Source of the DNA: Membranipora membranacea
Taxonomy: Eukaryota; Bryozoa; Gymnolaemata; Cheilostomatida; Membraniporidae
Direction of reading: 5' to 3'
Assembly (NCBI GenBank): GCA_914767715.1
Contig: OU612071.1
Location: forward strand, 11,577,493-11,641,492
Length of the DNA: 64,000 bases
Shown here: piece by piece, positions 43,421 to 54,645 of the stretch
How the letters are laid out: the number at the start of each line of letters is the position of its first letter
Numbering within the stretch: the first letter of the stretch is position 1
Notes under the pieces: model-generated
What the model was told of the DNA's origin: nothing
Database searches by the model: none
What the model saw: only the letters and a program-made list of their open reading frames with translations
Program-made: the position numbers and the translations under genes

Positions 43421-44024
43421 GTGTGTCCTCGTCTCGAGGTTTGACGTACTGACTGTTAGCTGTGTGTCCTCGTCTCGAGGTTTGACGTACTGACTGTTAG
43501 CTGTGTGTCCTTGTCTCGAGGTTTGACATACTGACTGTTAGCTGTGTGTCCTTGTCTCGAGGTTTGACGTACTGACTGTTAGCTGTGTGTCCTCGTCTCG
43601 AGGTTTGACGTACTGACTGTTAGCTGTGTGTCCTTGTCTCAAGGTTTGATGTACTGACTGTTAGCTGTGTGTCCTCGTCTCGAGGTTTGACGTACTGACT
43701 GTTAGCTGTGTGTCCTCGTCTCAAGGTTTGATGTACTGACTGTTAGCTGTGTGCCCTCGTCTCGAGGTTTGACGTACTGACTGTTAGCTGTGTGTCTTCG
43801 TGTCGAGGTTTGACGTACTGACTGTTAGCTGTGTGTCCTTGTCTCGAGGTTTGACGTACTGACTGTTAGCTGTGTGTCCTTGTCTCGAGGTTTGACGTAC
43901 TGACTGTTAGCTGTGTGTCCTCGTCTCGAGGTTTGACGTACTGACTGTTAGCTGTGTGTCCTTGTCTCGAGGTTTGACGTACTGACTGTTAGCTGTGTGA
44001 CTTCGTGTCGAGGTTTGATGTACT
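43421..44024 (+). repeat. 41-bp minisatellite, about 15 units, left arm
   Basis: The unit is GTGTGTCCTCGTCTCGAGGT followed by TTGACGTACTGACTGTTAGC and T. Each unit has a palindromic core CCTCG-TCT-CGAGG. The units are direct, adjacent and lack spacers, so this is a minisatellite and not CRISPR-like. Confidence 0.95.
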
Positions 44025-45020
44025 GGTTATGCAATGTTGGCTTAGATGTTGGATATTGTTACTGTGTCTGACGTTGGTACCCTATGTTATAGAAAAATCA
44101 CCTGGCTAGTTATGTGTTTGCTGCTGCAAATGCGACATCTGCACCCCCTGGTTGCAATCGTCCTCAATTGCTATGACATGTCACATGATCTGGCATGCAG
44201 ATGCGACAGCAACCCTTCAAACAATGATTGATAAAATTAATATCCAAATACTGAAAGCAGGTAGAGATAATTAGTTGTTAACCTATTCATACCAGATTTC
44301 TGTGCCCAATCTCCCAGCAAATAGTAAGACCCATCAAACATCCTTATACCATCATTGCAATAAGTATGAATCGGCAGGTATGAATATTACCTTCTTTGCC
44401 AAGCGTCTTGTTATATAATTTCATGAGTCTTATAAATGTATGCGGAGCTTCATGTTTGCTGAACCTATGAGCTTTGAGTAGTAACAAATGCCCCTTAGAG
44501 CGCCGAATCTATCTCATGTTATCGGAATTGCTGCTACGCTTCGGGCTCTAAGATATATATCATGCATAACAAATCCAAACAATTGACAGATTTCAACCAT
44601 TTTGCCTGCACTATGCTGCAATTAATGGCATCGCTTGCGTCAGGCTGAAAGCTTTTCCACAGTATTCTGCATCGGAAATAAATATCACATCATTGTCCTG
44701 GACAGTTCCACATCAGTATATGCTTGGTGTCATCAATGGTGTCAATGGTGTCATCAATGGTTTAGTTCATTGGTGTCATCCAGATTCTAGACAACATGAA
44801 TAAGGGGACAACTCCAAATCAATGGTATGCTCTAAATAGGTTGAGTACAATTATTCCTCTCAGGAAAAACTAGCCTACAGAGAGAAGTTTAAATATCCCA
44901 ATCTGAGAATAACTATGACTGCCAATTATTGTTTAGAGACTTTGTGTGAGGCTGCTCTTTTATATCACATCTTATTCTCCATATTTTATTCTATCATGTG
45001 AGCGTTTTTCAGCTTTAGAA

Positions 45021-45133
45021 TCAACTTGCCCATTGGATTGAGATTTAAGAAAAAAGAGTTTTGTCAGAAATAGGCACAATTGTGTTGCAACTAGTAGCAA
45101 TTTGTATTCTGCATTGATGCATCAAGCGGAAAG
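45021..45133 (+). repeat. Inner 113-bp block of the inverted duplication, left copy
   Basis: It is the near-exact reverse complement of 53764-53876. It shows that the duplication originally reached further inward than the main arms. On the left 84 bp of SINE tail separates it from the arm, and on the right almost 3 kb does. Confidence 0.9.
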
Positions 45134-46560
45134 CGGTAACTGTAAATTGCTGAACAGGCTGAACAGACTGAACAGCTGAACAGAATTTCTCAGACTAGAA
45201 TTATTTTTTGTATTATTTTCTGTAGCTGGCTATAACTTCTCGAACACATTCCTCCTAGCCAAATGATTTAGTGAGAATAATGAGTCACAAAGTTCCTGCT
45301 GGCACGTAATATTTTTGTTTTAGAGCAATCACTGATATATATTATTACATGTACATATCTAACCCTGAGCAGGTGTATGGCTATTCATGTATTGTTGCTG
45401 AACAGCAATTCTCATCTTTACCAATGTCCACAAGTTCAGAATCTGTTATAGCTGACCCTTCTAAACCTTGGTCAAGCAGCGCTTGCCTGAGTTTCTGAAG
45501 GTTGTAACTGGAGCCTCAATCATGTGTAATGTATAAGCTGCAAGATTTTTAACTTCATTTATATCCTGACACTAAGCCTTATACTGATGGCATATCTTCA
45601 CAAATAGCCAAGCTATGTGTTTTACCACTGATCCATAAATTCATATCGATGACGGCAAGCAAATGAAGCTATTAATCTACCAAATCTGAAAATTTTAGGA
45701 AACCAGAAATATTATTCAGCACAATGTAATTCCTAGACAGTCTTGACAAGCTTCCATCCATTCACTAAGTTTAATACAGGACCGTAGTTTAGAAAAAAAA
45801 GGTAGGGAGGCAAAAGTCAGAGGTGCGTCCGAAGCATTACCAGCCGGAGGGCTGCTGTAAGTTCTTCCCCATTAGCAAATGGAAATCCCAGAGGAGCTGA
45901 TTCTGACATGGATCATTCAATAATAGTGTTTTAGGCCGCTTTATTTAGCTTTCTAGGGGAGGCAGTGCCTCCCTGCCTCCCCAAGAACTACGGGCCTGTA
46001 ATACCCAAAAACCTACTGTGGATAAAATAATAGAAAGAAACAAAGGCGATTGCAAACTTAAAATAAGTATCCAGAAGACTATAAGGAGCATACTGACTCT
46101 CGTGATCTGACTGGGCATGTAGATCACTGATAAACTAGGCTGTCATTACCACAAAGTGGGTGTCGTAAGGCTAAGTATGCATCATGCGTGACTTGAATTT
46201 GCGCATGTGCAAGAACAATGAGTTTAGTTTGGGTTCTGATTGCAACTTTGGAAAGAGGGAATGGGATACCCCCTGCATAAACTGCTAATCAAATTTAGCT
46301 AATAGTGACAATAGAAGATAACTCTTACTAACAAATCCGCACGCATATGACAGTGTGCCACCAGAGCAGGTAGCCAATCAGATGGCTTCGGAATTCCGAG
46401 GCTCAATTTTGCAGAGATCAGCTCATGCCCAGAGCTGAGCATGCGCAGAATGTATAAGGAGTTGTCCAGGCTTGTGCATAAATAGTAGTCTGAGAAATTC
46501 TGTTCAGCTGTTCAGCATGTTCAGCATGTTCAGCCTGTTCAGCAATTTACAGTTACCCCG
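45134..46560. mobile_element. Element of about 1.4 kb with 70-bp inverted ends
   Basis: The left end GGTAACTGTAAATTGCTGAA and the right end TTCAGCAATTTACAGTTACC are exact inverses. The symmetry continues through iterated CTGAACAG words to TTCTCAGACTA. No clear target duplication is seen. The inside has no coding frame and includes copies of repeats found elsewhere (45330-45650; 45790-45990, which resembles 40330-40510). Confidence 0.65.
45330..45650 (+). repeat. Dispersed repeat (CTATTCATGTAT...TTGCCTGAGTTT family), copy 1
   Basis: It matches 46796-47100 and, more weakly, 56500-56610. Shared words include GGCTATTCATGTAT, AAGTTCAGAATC, AGCTGACCCTT and GCTTGCCTGAGTTT. Confidence 0.7.
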
Positions 46561-48936
46561 CTCACTGTGCACTACCAGGTGATTGGTACCACAGGCGTGA
46601 GGTGCTCAAGGACCACAGGGGGATCAGCTTTGTAGAGTGATTAGTCCAGCTTCTGGCCCCACCAATGGTTTATAATTCAAGTACAATAAGTTTTGTCCCC
46701 TGGATATCGTATCAAATTTATGGTTACATGAGGTTATTCAGGGTTATGTAATTATTACCCTCCTGTTCTAGTATAAGTTGGAACCACTGATATATATTAT
46801 ATGGATGAGGGGATATTATCTGACCCTGAGCAAGCCTATGGCTATTCATGTATGAATGCTGGACCGCATTTCTCATCTTTGATTGTTACAAAAGTTCAGA
46901 ATCCTTTATGGCTGACCCTTGTAAACTTTTGTCAAGCAGCTTGCCTGAGTTTTTGTCAATCAATTCATAACATATAAGCGGCCAGATTTATCGCTTTATT
47001 TTGATCCTGACATAAAGTTTAATGCTCATGGTATATCTCCGCCATAGCCACGCTCCGTATTTTACCACTGACCCATATATTCATATAAATGGTTAGACCT
47101 CATAGTCATCACTATAACAATAATAGCTTTCTCAACTTTTAGGTCTCTTTTTGAACAGCATAACCAGACCTTGCAGACCGCAACAGCGTCATGTATCCTA
47201 TACTTACAATTAACAACGGTAACCTCAGCTCCATACTTGTGATTGAGTTTAATAACTCTGTTATGGAATAACATGCAAGACTTGTACACATACAAGCCGA
47301 TCAAAGTACTATGAGCGAATGTAACTGCCAATAACATGATCTATACTGACTGTAGTCAACTCCATATAAGCTGGTATCTGTTAGTATGCCAAACTACCGA
47401 TATAAGCATTGATTTAATATTTCATTGAATACTGTGTGTTGAAAGTATCTTATCAAGGTTGTAGTGTAAACATCAATCAGTATCATATCAGTGATTTGTA
47501 AGGCCAGACAAAGCCTATGACAATTTCACCGCACCATTTTCTATTTCAAGTTGAGAAATTGGCGTGCACTATCTGTAGACTTGATGATAATTCCAAAACT
47601 CTCTGACATATTGCAAATTGTTGTCAAAGAGGGTGCAAGCATTGCAAATACGTGTTGATGAACTATTTTTGCTCTTACCATTTGTAATTGATGGGTATGT
47701 GGTATACTTAGCCCATCATCCAGGTTCTACTTAAGGGAAAGGAATGGGACGACTAAATATTTTTTCGGCTTCATTGATCAAACTCCTCCATGATGCATTA
47801 TAATATCACTGTGAAAATTGACACAATCTATTGTTTCTGTTTTGCTACTCAACTGAAACTGCTGCGCCAGAGTCAGAACAATGTCATTTTTAATATTTTT
47901 GTTGTATTTGGTTAATTCATCGGAGAGTTAATGACGCAGCCGACAGCTACATTAATTATTTCTCTCCTCACGAACATAAGATACGTATTCGGGGAAAATA
48001 TATATTTCCCAATAGGAGGGTTCAGAGTAAAGTCAAGAAGGAAGTTTTTCTTTTTTTGCATTTTTTTTTGCATTTTTATTTTGCATTTTTCTTTATTTTG
48101 ACCGATCAATGTCCATATCAAACAAATCAGACCATGCTAACAAAAGAATGAAGGATTAGCAAATTGCATAAAAAAGGCTCATTGAGAAAAGTGATGTTCG
48201 AGAATGATATTTAAGGAGTCGTCCATGTGAGTCTTTAGTGGCTGGCTTAGTTCTCATTCATTGTGATGAATCATAGACATCATAATAACTCTGTCAGGCT
48301 AACCACCACTGCTGACATTTACAATATAGCCTATAGTGTAAGCTGGTTATTAAGAAACTGAGAGCAAGTCAATTCTCTTCTCGAATAATATATATACAAT
48401 AATAAAGTTACTTTTATTGACTATATTTGCTGTTCTGTTCCTCTTTCGGGACCATTGAGAATATCCTTAGATAAAATCGATGATACAACCCATCTACATG
48501 TAACTCAGCTATTCGCCTCACCCTTGTACAAGGTAAGGGTGGCTAAACTAGGGTTGTTTATGAATGGCTCACCTCAATGAGCAGAATGTTAGAAATGGGG
48601 ATTCAAACATGCAGCTCTCAGATTGAGAAGCTCGAATCCCAACCTCTCTAACCACGTTGCCATTTAACACTCTTACGTAATACAAACAATAGGGCACTGT
48701 TAAATACTGGACATAGAGCATACAGAACAAAAGATATTAGAATAAAGAATATCAACTAACAAAAATTGCCAGAAACGAGATATTGCATGACAAACATTCT
48801 GGCAAAACCTTAGCTTGGCCAGGTAAACCTTACAAATTAGCTTGTTACTTGTAGTAAACTATTCAAGGGCAGAACATATTCAAGTACTACTGTGTGAAAC
48901 ATCATCAATTTGAGCTCGTAACAATATTAATGTAGT
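46561..48936. other. No gene; second copy of a dispersed repeat
   Basis: 46796-47100 is the second copy of the 45.3-kb repeat. A frame at 47062-47337 has no domain. 48600-48665 is tRNA-like. Otherwise this is AT-rich spacer and probable 3' flank of the PARP-type gene. Confidence 0.5.
48598..48668 (-). repeat. tRNA-like SINE head
   Basis: Minus strand: TGGCAACGTGGTTAGAGAGG resembles an A box and GTTTGAATCCCC a B box. Confidence 0.45.
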
Positions 48937-51018
48937 TTAGCAGGCTGGGGTTGAGTATCTGATAACATACATTGGGTATGCTGCTGTATCATGGAACACA
49001 ACAAACAGTTTTGGGTAAGTAAGACTATTTGTAGCCGAGTCGTACTGTTCTGTGGTTGATCCTGGTATATACGGTAATGTTTTCATGCCCTGTGTTCCTA
49101 AGCAGTATTCACCTGTTATCACCAATACTAACATCATGTGTCTGTCACCACATGAGTTAGCAGCTGTGTATGAATGGGAATATCCGGCCGACGAGGCAAA
49201 GTACGCTCCACATCCGTATAGAAACCGAGCTGTGAAAATAAATAATTAATTAATTAGTTTACACTTTCTTATTACTGATTAATGTACCAAGGTACCACTT
49301 AAGATCCTGTTTATAATAAGTGAAAAATGTTGCGTAATAATGTGGTCAGCCAGTGAGTGAAGAAAAAAAAAATGGAATAACGGTTATCAAACTGCGATAC
49401 AAACAGAGATTTTGATCCGAGATTGGTGTTTTTCTCACGTCACACTACCGTCACTTAAACACTAGCTATGTCTGCTGAGCATATTTTGTGCATGGTGAGC
49501 TGGGAGAAATGTGTAGGCTAAAATGTAAATATTCAGAGGGATATCCAGTTCTCTTTGGCACAGAATCAGTACATCTAGTTCATTTGAGAAGAGTTGTTGA
49601 TTCTGCTCCATATTTGTTTTAAATCATCAGCAGTATATATACTTTGTTGAGTATAGTGGTGTTTAATTGTTGACACAGCACCAAAATATTATGTTCCCAC
49701 ATTTCATAATGTAGAAATTAAAGACCTGTTCTGGATCTGTCAAAGTTGGTTCGACTTATTTTCCCCACATTTTCCTCCGTTGTTCCATGCCAAAGTTCTC
49801 TCTCTATAGTTAAGTCATCTCGGTTACGGCTTTCTAATTTTGTCTGCACAAAGTGCTCATGAATTCTATACTGATCATATGCGACGGGATTTTGAATTCT
49901 GGTGATCTGAAATTTAAAATAGGTATTAAACTAACGAGTTGATTTGAAAGCATTATGGAACTTGATAGTTCTTTATATTTATTAGTCATCCACTTTATTC
50001 ACTGAACACGCCTATTGAGGGCAATGTGTTTAACTGCTTAAGATGTAAGACCTCTATAGGAACTAATCATGGTAAGGCAACCTGGGATTGGATCAATGAT
50101 CTTCCGATAAAACCAACAACCAATTGCCTCATCATTGTGTTTCAAGTATCAATTCTGTTCACTAAGTAAGTAACCGACAGTTTTAGGGAGTAGTCTCTCT
50201 AATTACTGAAGGATAGGTATACACCTGAGGTTACTGGGGGCTGAACAATTAACCTTGATAGCTCCCCAAGTGGGACTCGAACCGACAACACCTGCGGCAC
50301 CACCAAGAACTTTAGCCGATTACTCAATCTTACCATCATCAAAAAATAATGGGTTGATGGCGCTAATTAGCATTTACTACACAGAGTTGTGGTCTCCCAT
50401 CCCTCAGCACAGTCCATTTATCCATCGTCACCCTATGCAACACATCATGTGGTAATTGGCCTTACATGGCACATTGTTAGGACCCCTTGTAAGTTGTTTT
50501 AGTTGTGTTTCCAGCTTGTCTGCATTTCTTTCCATGCTGTCACAACTTTCGAGGGAGTAGTCTAAAGCTTACCTGCTTTACTACGGCGATTTTTATCAGC
50601 GAATTTATGAACTTTTTTCTCACAGACAGATACTCTCTAGTATCCGAAGATAGGATCACCTCACTGTACCCACTGACATCTCCACTCCAGGTGATTGGGT
50701 AATCTGATAAATAGAATATAGGAAATAGGGTTTTGGTTTCCTTGTGGGACTTACAAAGCTGAGTACTAGTGATATGGTGTGAAGTGTTACAACAAAAATA
50801 TTCAGTCTGCTTGTGGAGATTCAAAGACAAAACCTTCACCTCTACTTGTTGCATTTGAACATAGGAGGTTCTACCGTATCAACATATTATCTGCTTGATG
50901 CAAATGTAGTTAGCGATCAGCCACTAAATATAAAACACAATGCTTTATCTTGTACCGGCTAGAGAGGAATGAGGTACCTTTAAATGTTTTGGTGTTCCAG
51001 TCCTTTTCAGCCTGTTGC
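48937..51018 (-). CDS. PARP-type ADP-ribosyltransferase, catalytic C-terminal part (5' end not found)
   Basis: Four exons join in phase: 51018-50978, 50703-50573, 49906-49726 and 49229-48937, giving about 214 residues to the stop. The protein reads DYPITWSGD, then EYLSVRKKF, RIQNPVAYDQY, ELWHGTTEENVGKI, YGCGAYFASSAGYSHSYT, MMLVLVITGEYCLG, PKLFVVFHD and AYPMYVIRY. This is the order of the PARP catalytic fold of the PARP14/15-like type. WHGT supplies the NAD-binding His and GAYFA the Tyr. YPEY of relatives is YPMY here; which residue fills the third triad position I cannot align with certainty. It would transfer ADP-ribose from NAD to protein. No start exon is convincing in the roughly 310 bp before the upstream gene's stop. 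The donor after 49726 (GTCTTT) is weak. Confidence 0.85.
50240..50320 (-). repeat. tRNA-like SINE segment inside the PARP gene intron
   Basis: The minus strand carries the B box GGTTCGAGTCCC. The A-box side is decayed. Confidence 0.4.
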
Positions 51019-51328
51019 CTAAAGCAAAGTAAATAAAAAATATGATAAAAAATCAAAGATCAATAGACTTAATAATAAACCTAAACAGGACACCATATGG
51101 AGTGTTAGCATTGAGGCTCTGAGGCATTTAATTGTGGGCGGAGTAACGACATTGTAAGCTTACTACCTTCACAGCATATTTAGAGCCTATGGTTATGGAG
51201 TAAGTTCAAAATCAAAATGCTCAAAAAAATTGTCAAATTTACAGAAAATTCTTATGATACATTATGATGCACTTGTAATACCTGCTTCAAGTTCAAAATA
51301 TTTTGTGACATGATAGGTAAATTAATAA

Positions 51329-54300
51329 TTACACGGCAGCTAGTTTTATCCTTATGTTTTCCAATTCCGACTTGTCTTTGCGCTTACAACAGCCACACGA
51401 CCAGGTTAGTATCAGCAGGGTGACAATAACTGTGCCTAACAATATACAGCTTAATAAGAGCCGGTCTTTAGTAGTATCTGATCTGTCACTAGTAGCTGGT
51501 GCTGCTGGTTTTGTACTGGTGGTAGGAGTCTGACTTTTACTAGTAGCAGGTGTTGTTCTCTTCACTGTGGTAGTAATAGGTTGATCAATAAGATGAGACA
51601 ATGTTTCACTATCGGAAAGGGTCGATCCTACAAAACTGGTCTGGTTGTTTTTTTGGAGTCTTGTCTCATACACCAGAAACCCTCTATTATCAGCTATAAT
51701 GAGTCTTTTTGGTGTGCCAGTTGTGACAAAACCACATGAGATTAGGGATGTGCTAACACTATACCCATAACCTTCACTTGTAATCTCGATGTGAATTTTA
51801 TTCAACACCGATCCTTGTAAAACAGTTTCGTCATTTATAAAAAAGGCTTCACCGGCTTCCGCAAAACTGTATATACTGGTAAAGTCACTACGTAATACTG
51901 TCTTACTTGATTCAATGGTTATCATTCTCAATCGAATTTCGTTAGAAGGTTTTGGCTTTCTAAGGGTCAGTAGAATTCTTGACTGAGGAGGATCGAACAC
52001 TAAAATACTCGACAGGGGATCAAACTGTCGTACAGGGAATACAAGACTGGTGACTAGTTGCGTGCGTCCATCCATATATCCTAGGGATCTTACCCGCTTT
52101 CGGAAGCCATCAGTATGATATATTGTCTTTGATTCTCGGTGGTAAGTAACATCGTAAGGGTAGTAGTACCTCTCACATGAATAGCAATTTTGTGAGTATC
52201 CACATGTGCCAGCAAGCGGCCTTAATTGGCCTGTAAGTCTGTCATAAATACGAAAACAATGCTGTTCCCTGTCAACAATAACAATGTACTGTGTATCAAT
52301 CTGTGTGAAGCCCCATAAGTCAGATGGACTCGATGATTCAACAAAAACTCCTGTCAGTTGTGAAGAGTTATCTGTACTAAATTTACCGAGTCCAGTCTTA
52401 CCATTTCTAGTTCTATTTGTGTAGTAGATTGAATATATTATTGATAGGGGATTCCGAAAATCCTGCTCTATATGAGTGATTTTTGTGTTGATTGGGTCAC
52501 TCGTTAATTCCTCTAGCTGAAATATTTTCTTCAATGACCAGTCTCTGTAAAAAGAAAACATTTCTTTAACTCAGTCCCACTGACTTATTCAGCAGTGATT
52601 AACCCTAAATTGGCAATGAAGACAGACATAATAAAATTTACCAACTTTCGATTGGCATATTGAAGGTATCTGTTATGAAGGGGAGAATGAAACTAATTCA
52701 GACACTTCTCTTTGACTTTAAGACTGGGTATTGTAGTAATCTCCCCTTCATCATCATGTGTGAATGTGTTGTTGTGTATTTAGAATCCTCACCTAGAGAG
52801 TTGACCACCCTGTATCGTATCAATGAAACTCTGAAAGTAAACAAAGGACAGAACTTAAAATAGAGCCAACATTATGTCTTTTTGAAAAACTTTAAAATTA
52901 TAATTGCTTGATTTCCTACACCAACGGTATGTAACCTGGTCAGGCTGGTGTGGCTGGGGGTGGATGGTTGGGGAAGGGGGGACAGCCTTGGTAAATAAAT
53001 TTGGTAAGAGAGGACAACTCATAAATGAATTGCAATAGTTGTGAATTCGGAATAAAATAAGAGTTGTCCATGGTCTCTTGCTAATAAGAGCACAATAGAG
53101 ATGTACAATAGTGTGTATATCAATGTCTATTGATCACGATGTTGAAATTTAGTAAATAAATTTTCTTCACTCCAGCCAGCCTCTACTAGCTAAGCCTAAG
53201 TAAGTAGTAGTTTTACAAACACTTTGACATGTCAAATGAACAAAAAATTATATGGGATAAGAAGAAGAATCAAATGTCAAACTAATAAAGATATGTTGTG
53301 TTAGTTGACTCTTGATCGTTAATCCCACAATCGAAAAATAGACAGGTCTGTGTCATGGCCTTGAAGAGGTCACGACGGATTAACTCAGGCTGTCCCCCCT
53401 CCCAACCCACCCACCCTGACACAACAGCCTGCCCAGGCTAAACGGTATGCGCACTCCAGTAGAATTGAGTGTATGAACTCGCTGTGAAAAGGCCCTTCAT
53501 ATGACTACTGTACCATATTTATACCTTTGGTATAAGATTGACAGTTTTGAGAAATTATTTAGCTTTCTCGTTGGGATTTCCTGATACAGGGAATCGAACA
53601 CTTTCCCTTTCGGCCCTAGGTTAAGAAGTTTAGTTGTAAGAGTTGGCAACCAACCCACCCCTAACTATGTGATACTTGGGTTGCCTAGCAACTGAGGTTC
53701 CTCTAGTCAATTACAATCACATTGAGTGTGGATAACAATGATTAATAACAATAATTCATGTCCCTTTCCGCTTGATGCATCAATGCAGAATACAAATTGC
53801 TACTAGTTGCAACACAATTGTGCCTATTTCTGACAAAACTCTTTTTTCTTAAATCTCAATCCAATGGGCAAGTTGATAAATACACAACTGATCCAATACC
53901 TAAAAAATGTCATAAACAAAGATACTGGCACACCGTCTCAAAAACCAATGTAGATTCTACTCTTTTGGGCTTCTAAGTGAACTGCAGTGCTGCTAGGCCA
54001 GCAAGTAAACGGGGATGTGACAATAGCAAGATTGTTTTAACCAACTTGAAATGCCACTAGGATTTACTTCATACCAAAGACTCAAAAAACAATTGAGAGA
54101 GCCATAATTTGAACAATTGTTCACACACGACTGTATCTCGATAAAGGAGCCAAAGTGCTCCGAGTGAGATTAATTAGATGAGAGATGAGAGATCAACAAA
54201 AAGGCTATGGGCTGCAAATCGCCCTAAAATTGTATACCTCACTGAAGTTGTATATGGTGACCTGTCTAAGGAGTTATTATAAAGTCTTTAGGTCACCAAT

Positions 54301-54487
54301 TGTTTCCCCAGTTTAGTTATGTGCGCGTTGTATTATATTTCAATGTTACACTCACCCTGTATTGCATTATTGCTCCAGAAACCAAAACATGATCAGTTTG
54401 TCAAATTTATCCAATTTCTCTCTTTACCTTTTGAATTAAGATACAACTTACCAGGAAAAACAGCCAATTCATTAAAAACGTATCCAT
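51329..54487 (-). CDS. Single-pass receptor-like protein with probable NHL/beta-propeller ectodomain
   Basis: Three exons join in phase: 54487-54452 (MDTFLMNWLFFL, donor GTAAGT), 52830-52793 and 52544-51329. Total 1290 bp, 429 residues. Joining exons 1 and 2 gives a hydrophobic signal peptide. Residues from about 30 to 330 hold repeated strands with NHL-like features (LAGTCGYS, YYYPYDVTYH, IYHTDGFRKRVR), consistent with a beta-propeller. A Thr/Ser/Pro-rich stalk (about 343-384) follows, then a membrane helix (LLLSCILLGTVIVTLLILTW, about 387-406) and a 23-residue tail starting SCGCCKRK, where the cysteines could be palmitoylated. A surface receptor or adhesion role is inference. Its stop lies about 310 bp before the PARP-type exons on the same strand. 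Confidence 0.75.
52831..54451 (-). other. Intron 1 of the receptor-like gene
   Basis: Non-coding. It contains the inner 113-bp block of the inverted duplication (53764-53876). A segment near 53565-53650 (minus) is weakly tRNA-like. Confidence 0.6.
53764..53876 (-). repeat. Inner 113-bp block of the inverted duplication, right copy
   Basis: Reverse complement of 45021-45133 with very few differences. Confidence 0.9.
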
Positions 54488-54489
54488 TG

Positions 54490-54645
54490 TAGATGGTTCG
54501 GCGAATCGTGCGGTAGATGGTGCAGTAGATAGAGCGGTAGATTGTGCCGTATATGGTACGGTAGATGGTACAGTAGATGGTTCGGTAGATGGTTCGGTAG
54601 ATGCTTAGATGAATCGTACGGTAGTTACTTCTTCTAATATAGGTC
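54490..54645 (-). repeat. 12-bp minisatellite just upstream of the receptor-like start codon
   Basis: Minus-strand units of CTACCGAACCAT and variants, about 10-12 units, begin a few bases before the ATG at 54487. They would fall in the 5' untranslated region or core promoter. The frame through the array (a YRTI-type repeat) is not taken as coding. Confidence 0.75.

Larger units (their letters stand above)
39252..44936 (+). repeat. Left arm of a large inverted duplication
   Basis: It is the reverse complement of 56855-62778 over about 5.7 kb, with few-percent divergence and small indels. Matching landmarks are ATTCTAGTACTAAAACATAG at the outer end and AACTATGACTGCC near the inner end. The arm is non-coding: hairpin, SINEs, MITE, two tandem arrays. 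Confidence 0.95.

Noticed and set aside
43421-44024. CRISPR-like array
   Set aside because: Units are directly adjacent with no spacers, the context is eukaryotic, and a mirrored copy exists; it is a minisatellite.
48937-52544. Receptor-PARP fusion protein made by splicing the receptor tail into the PARP exons
   Set aside because: A good donor exists in the receptor tail (GTAAGC after TGTT), but its phase gives a stop codon when joined to 51018; no intermediate exon was found.
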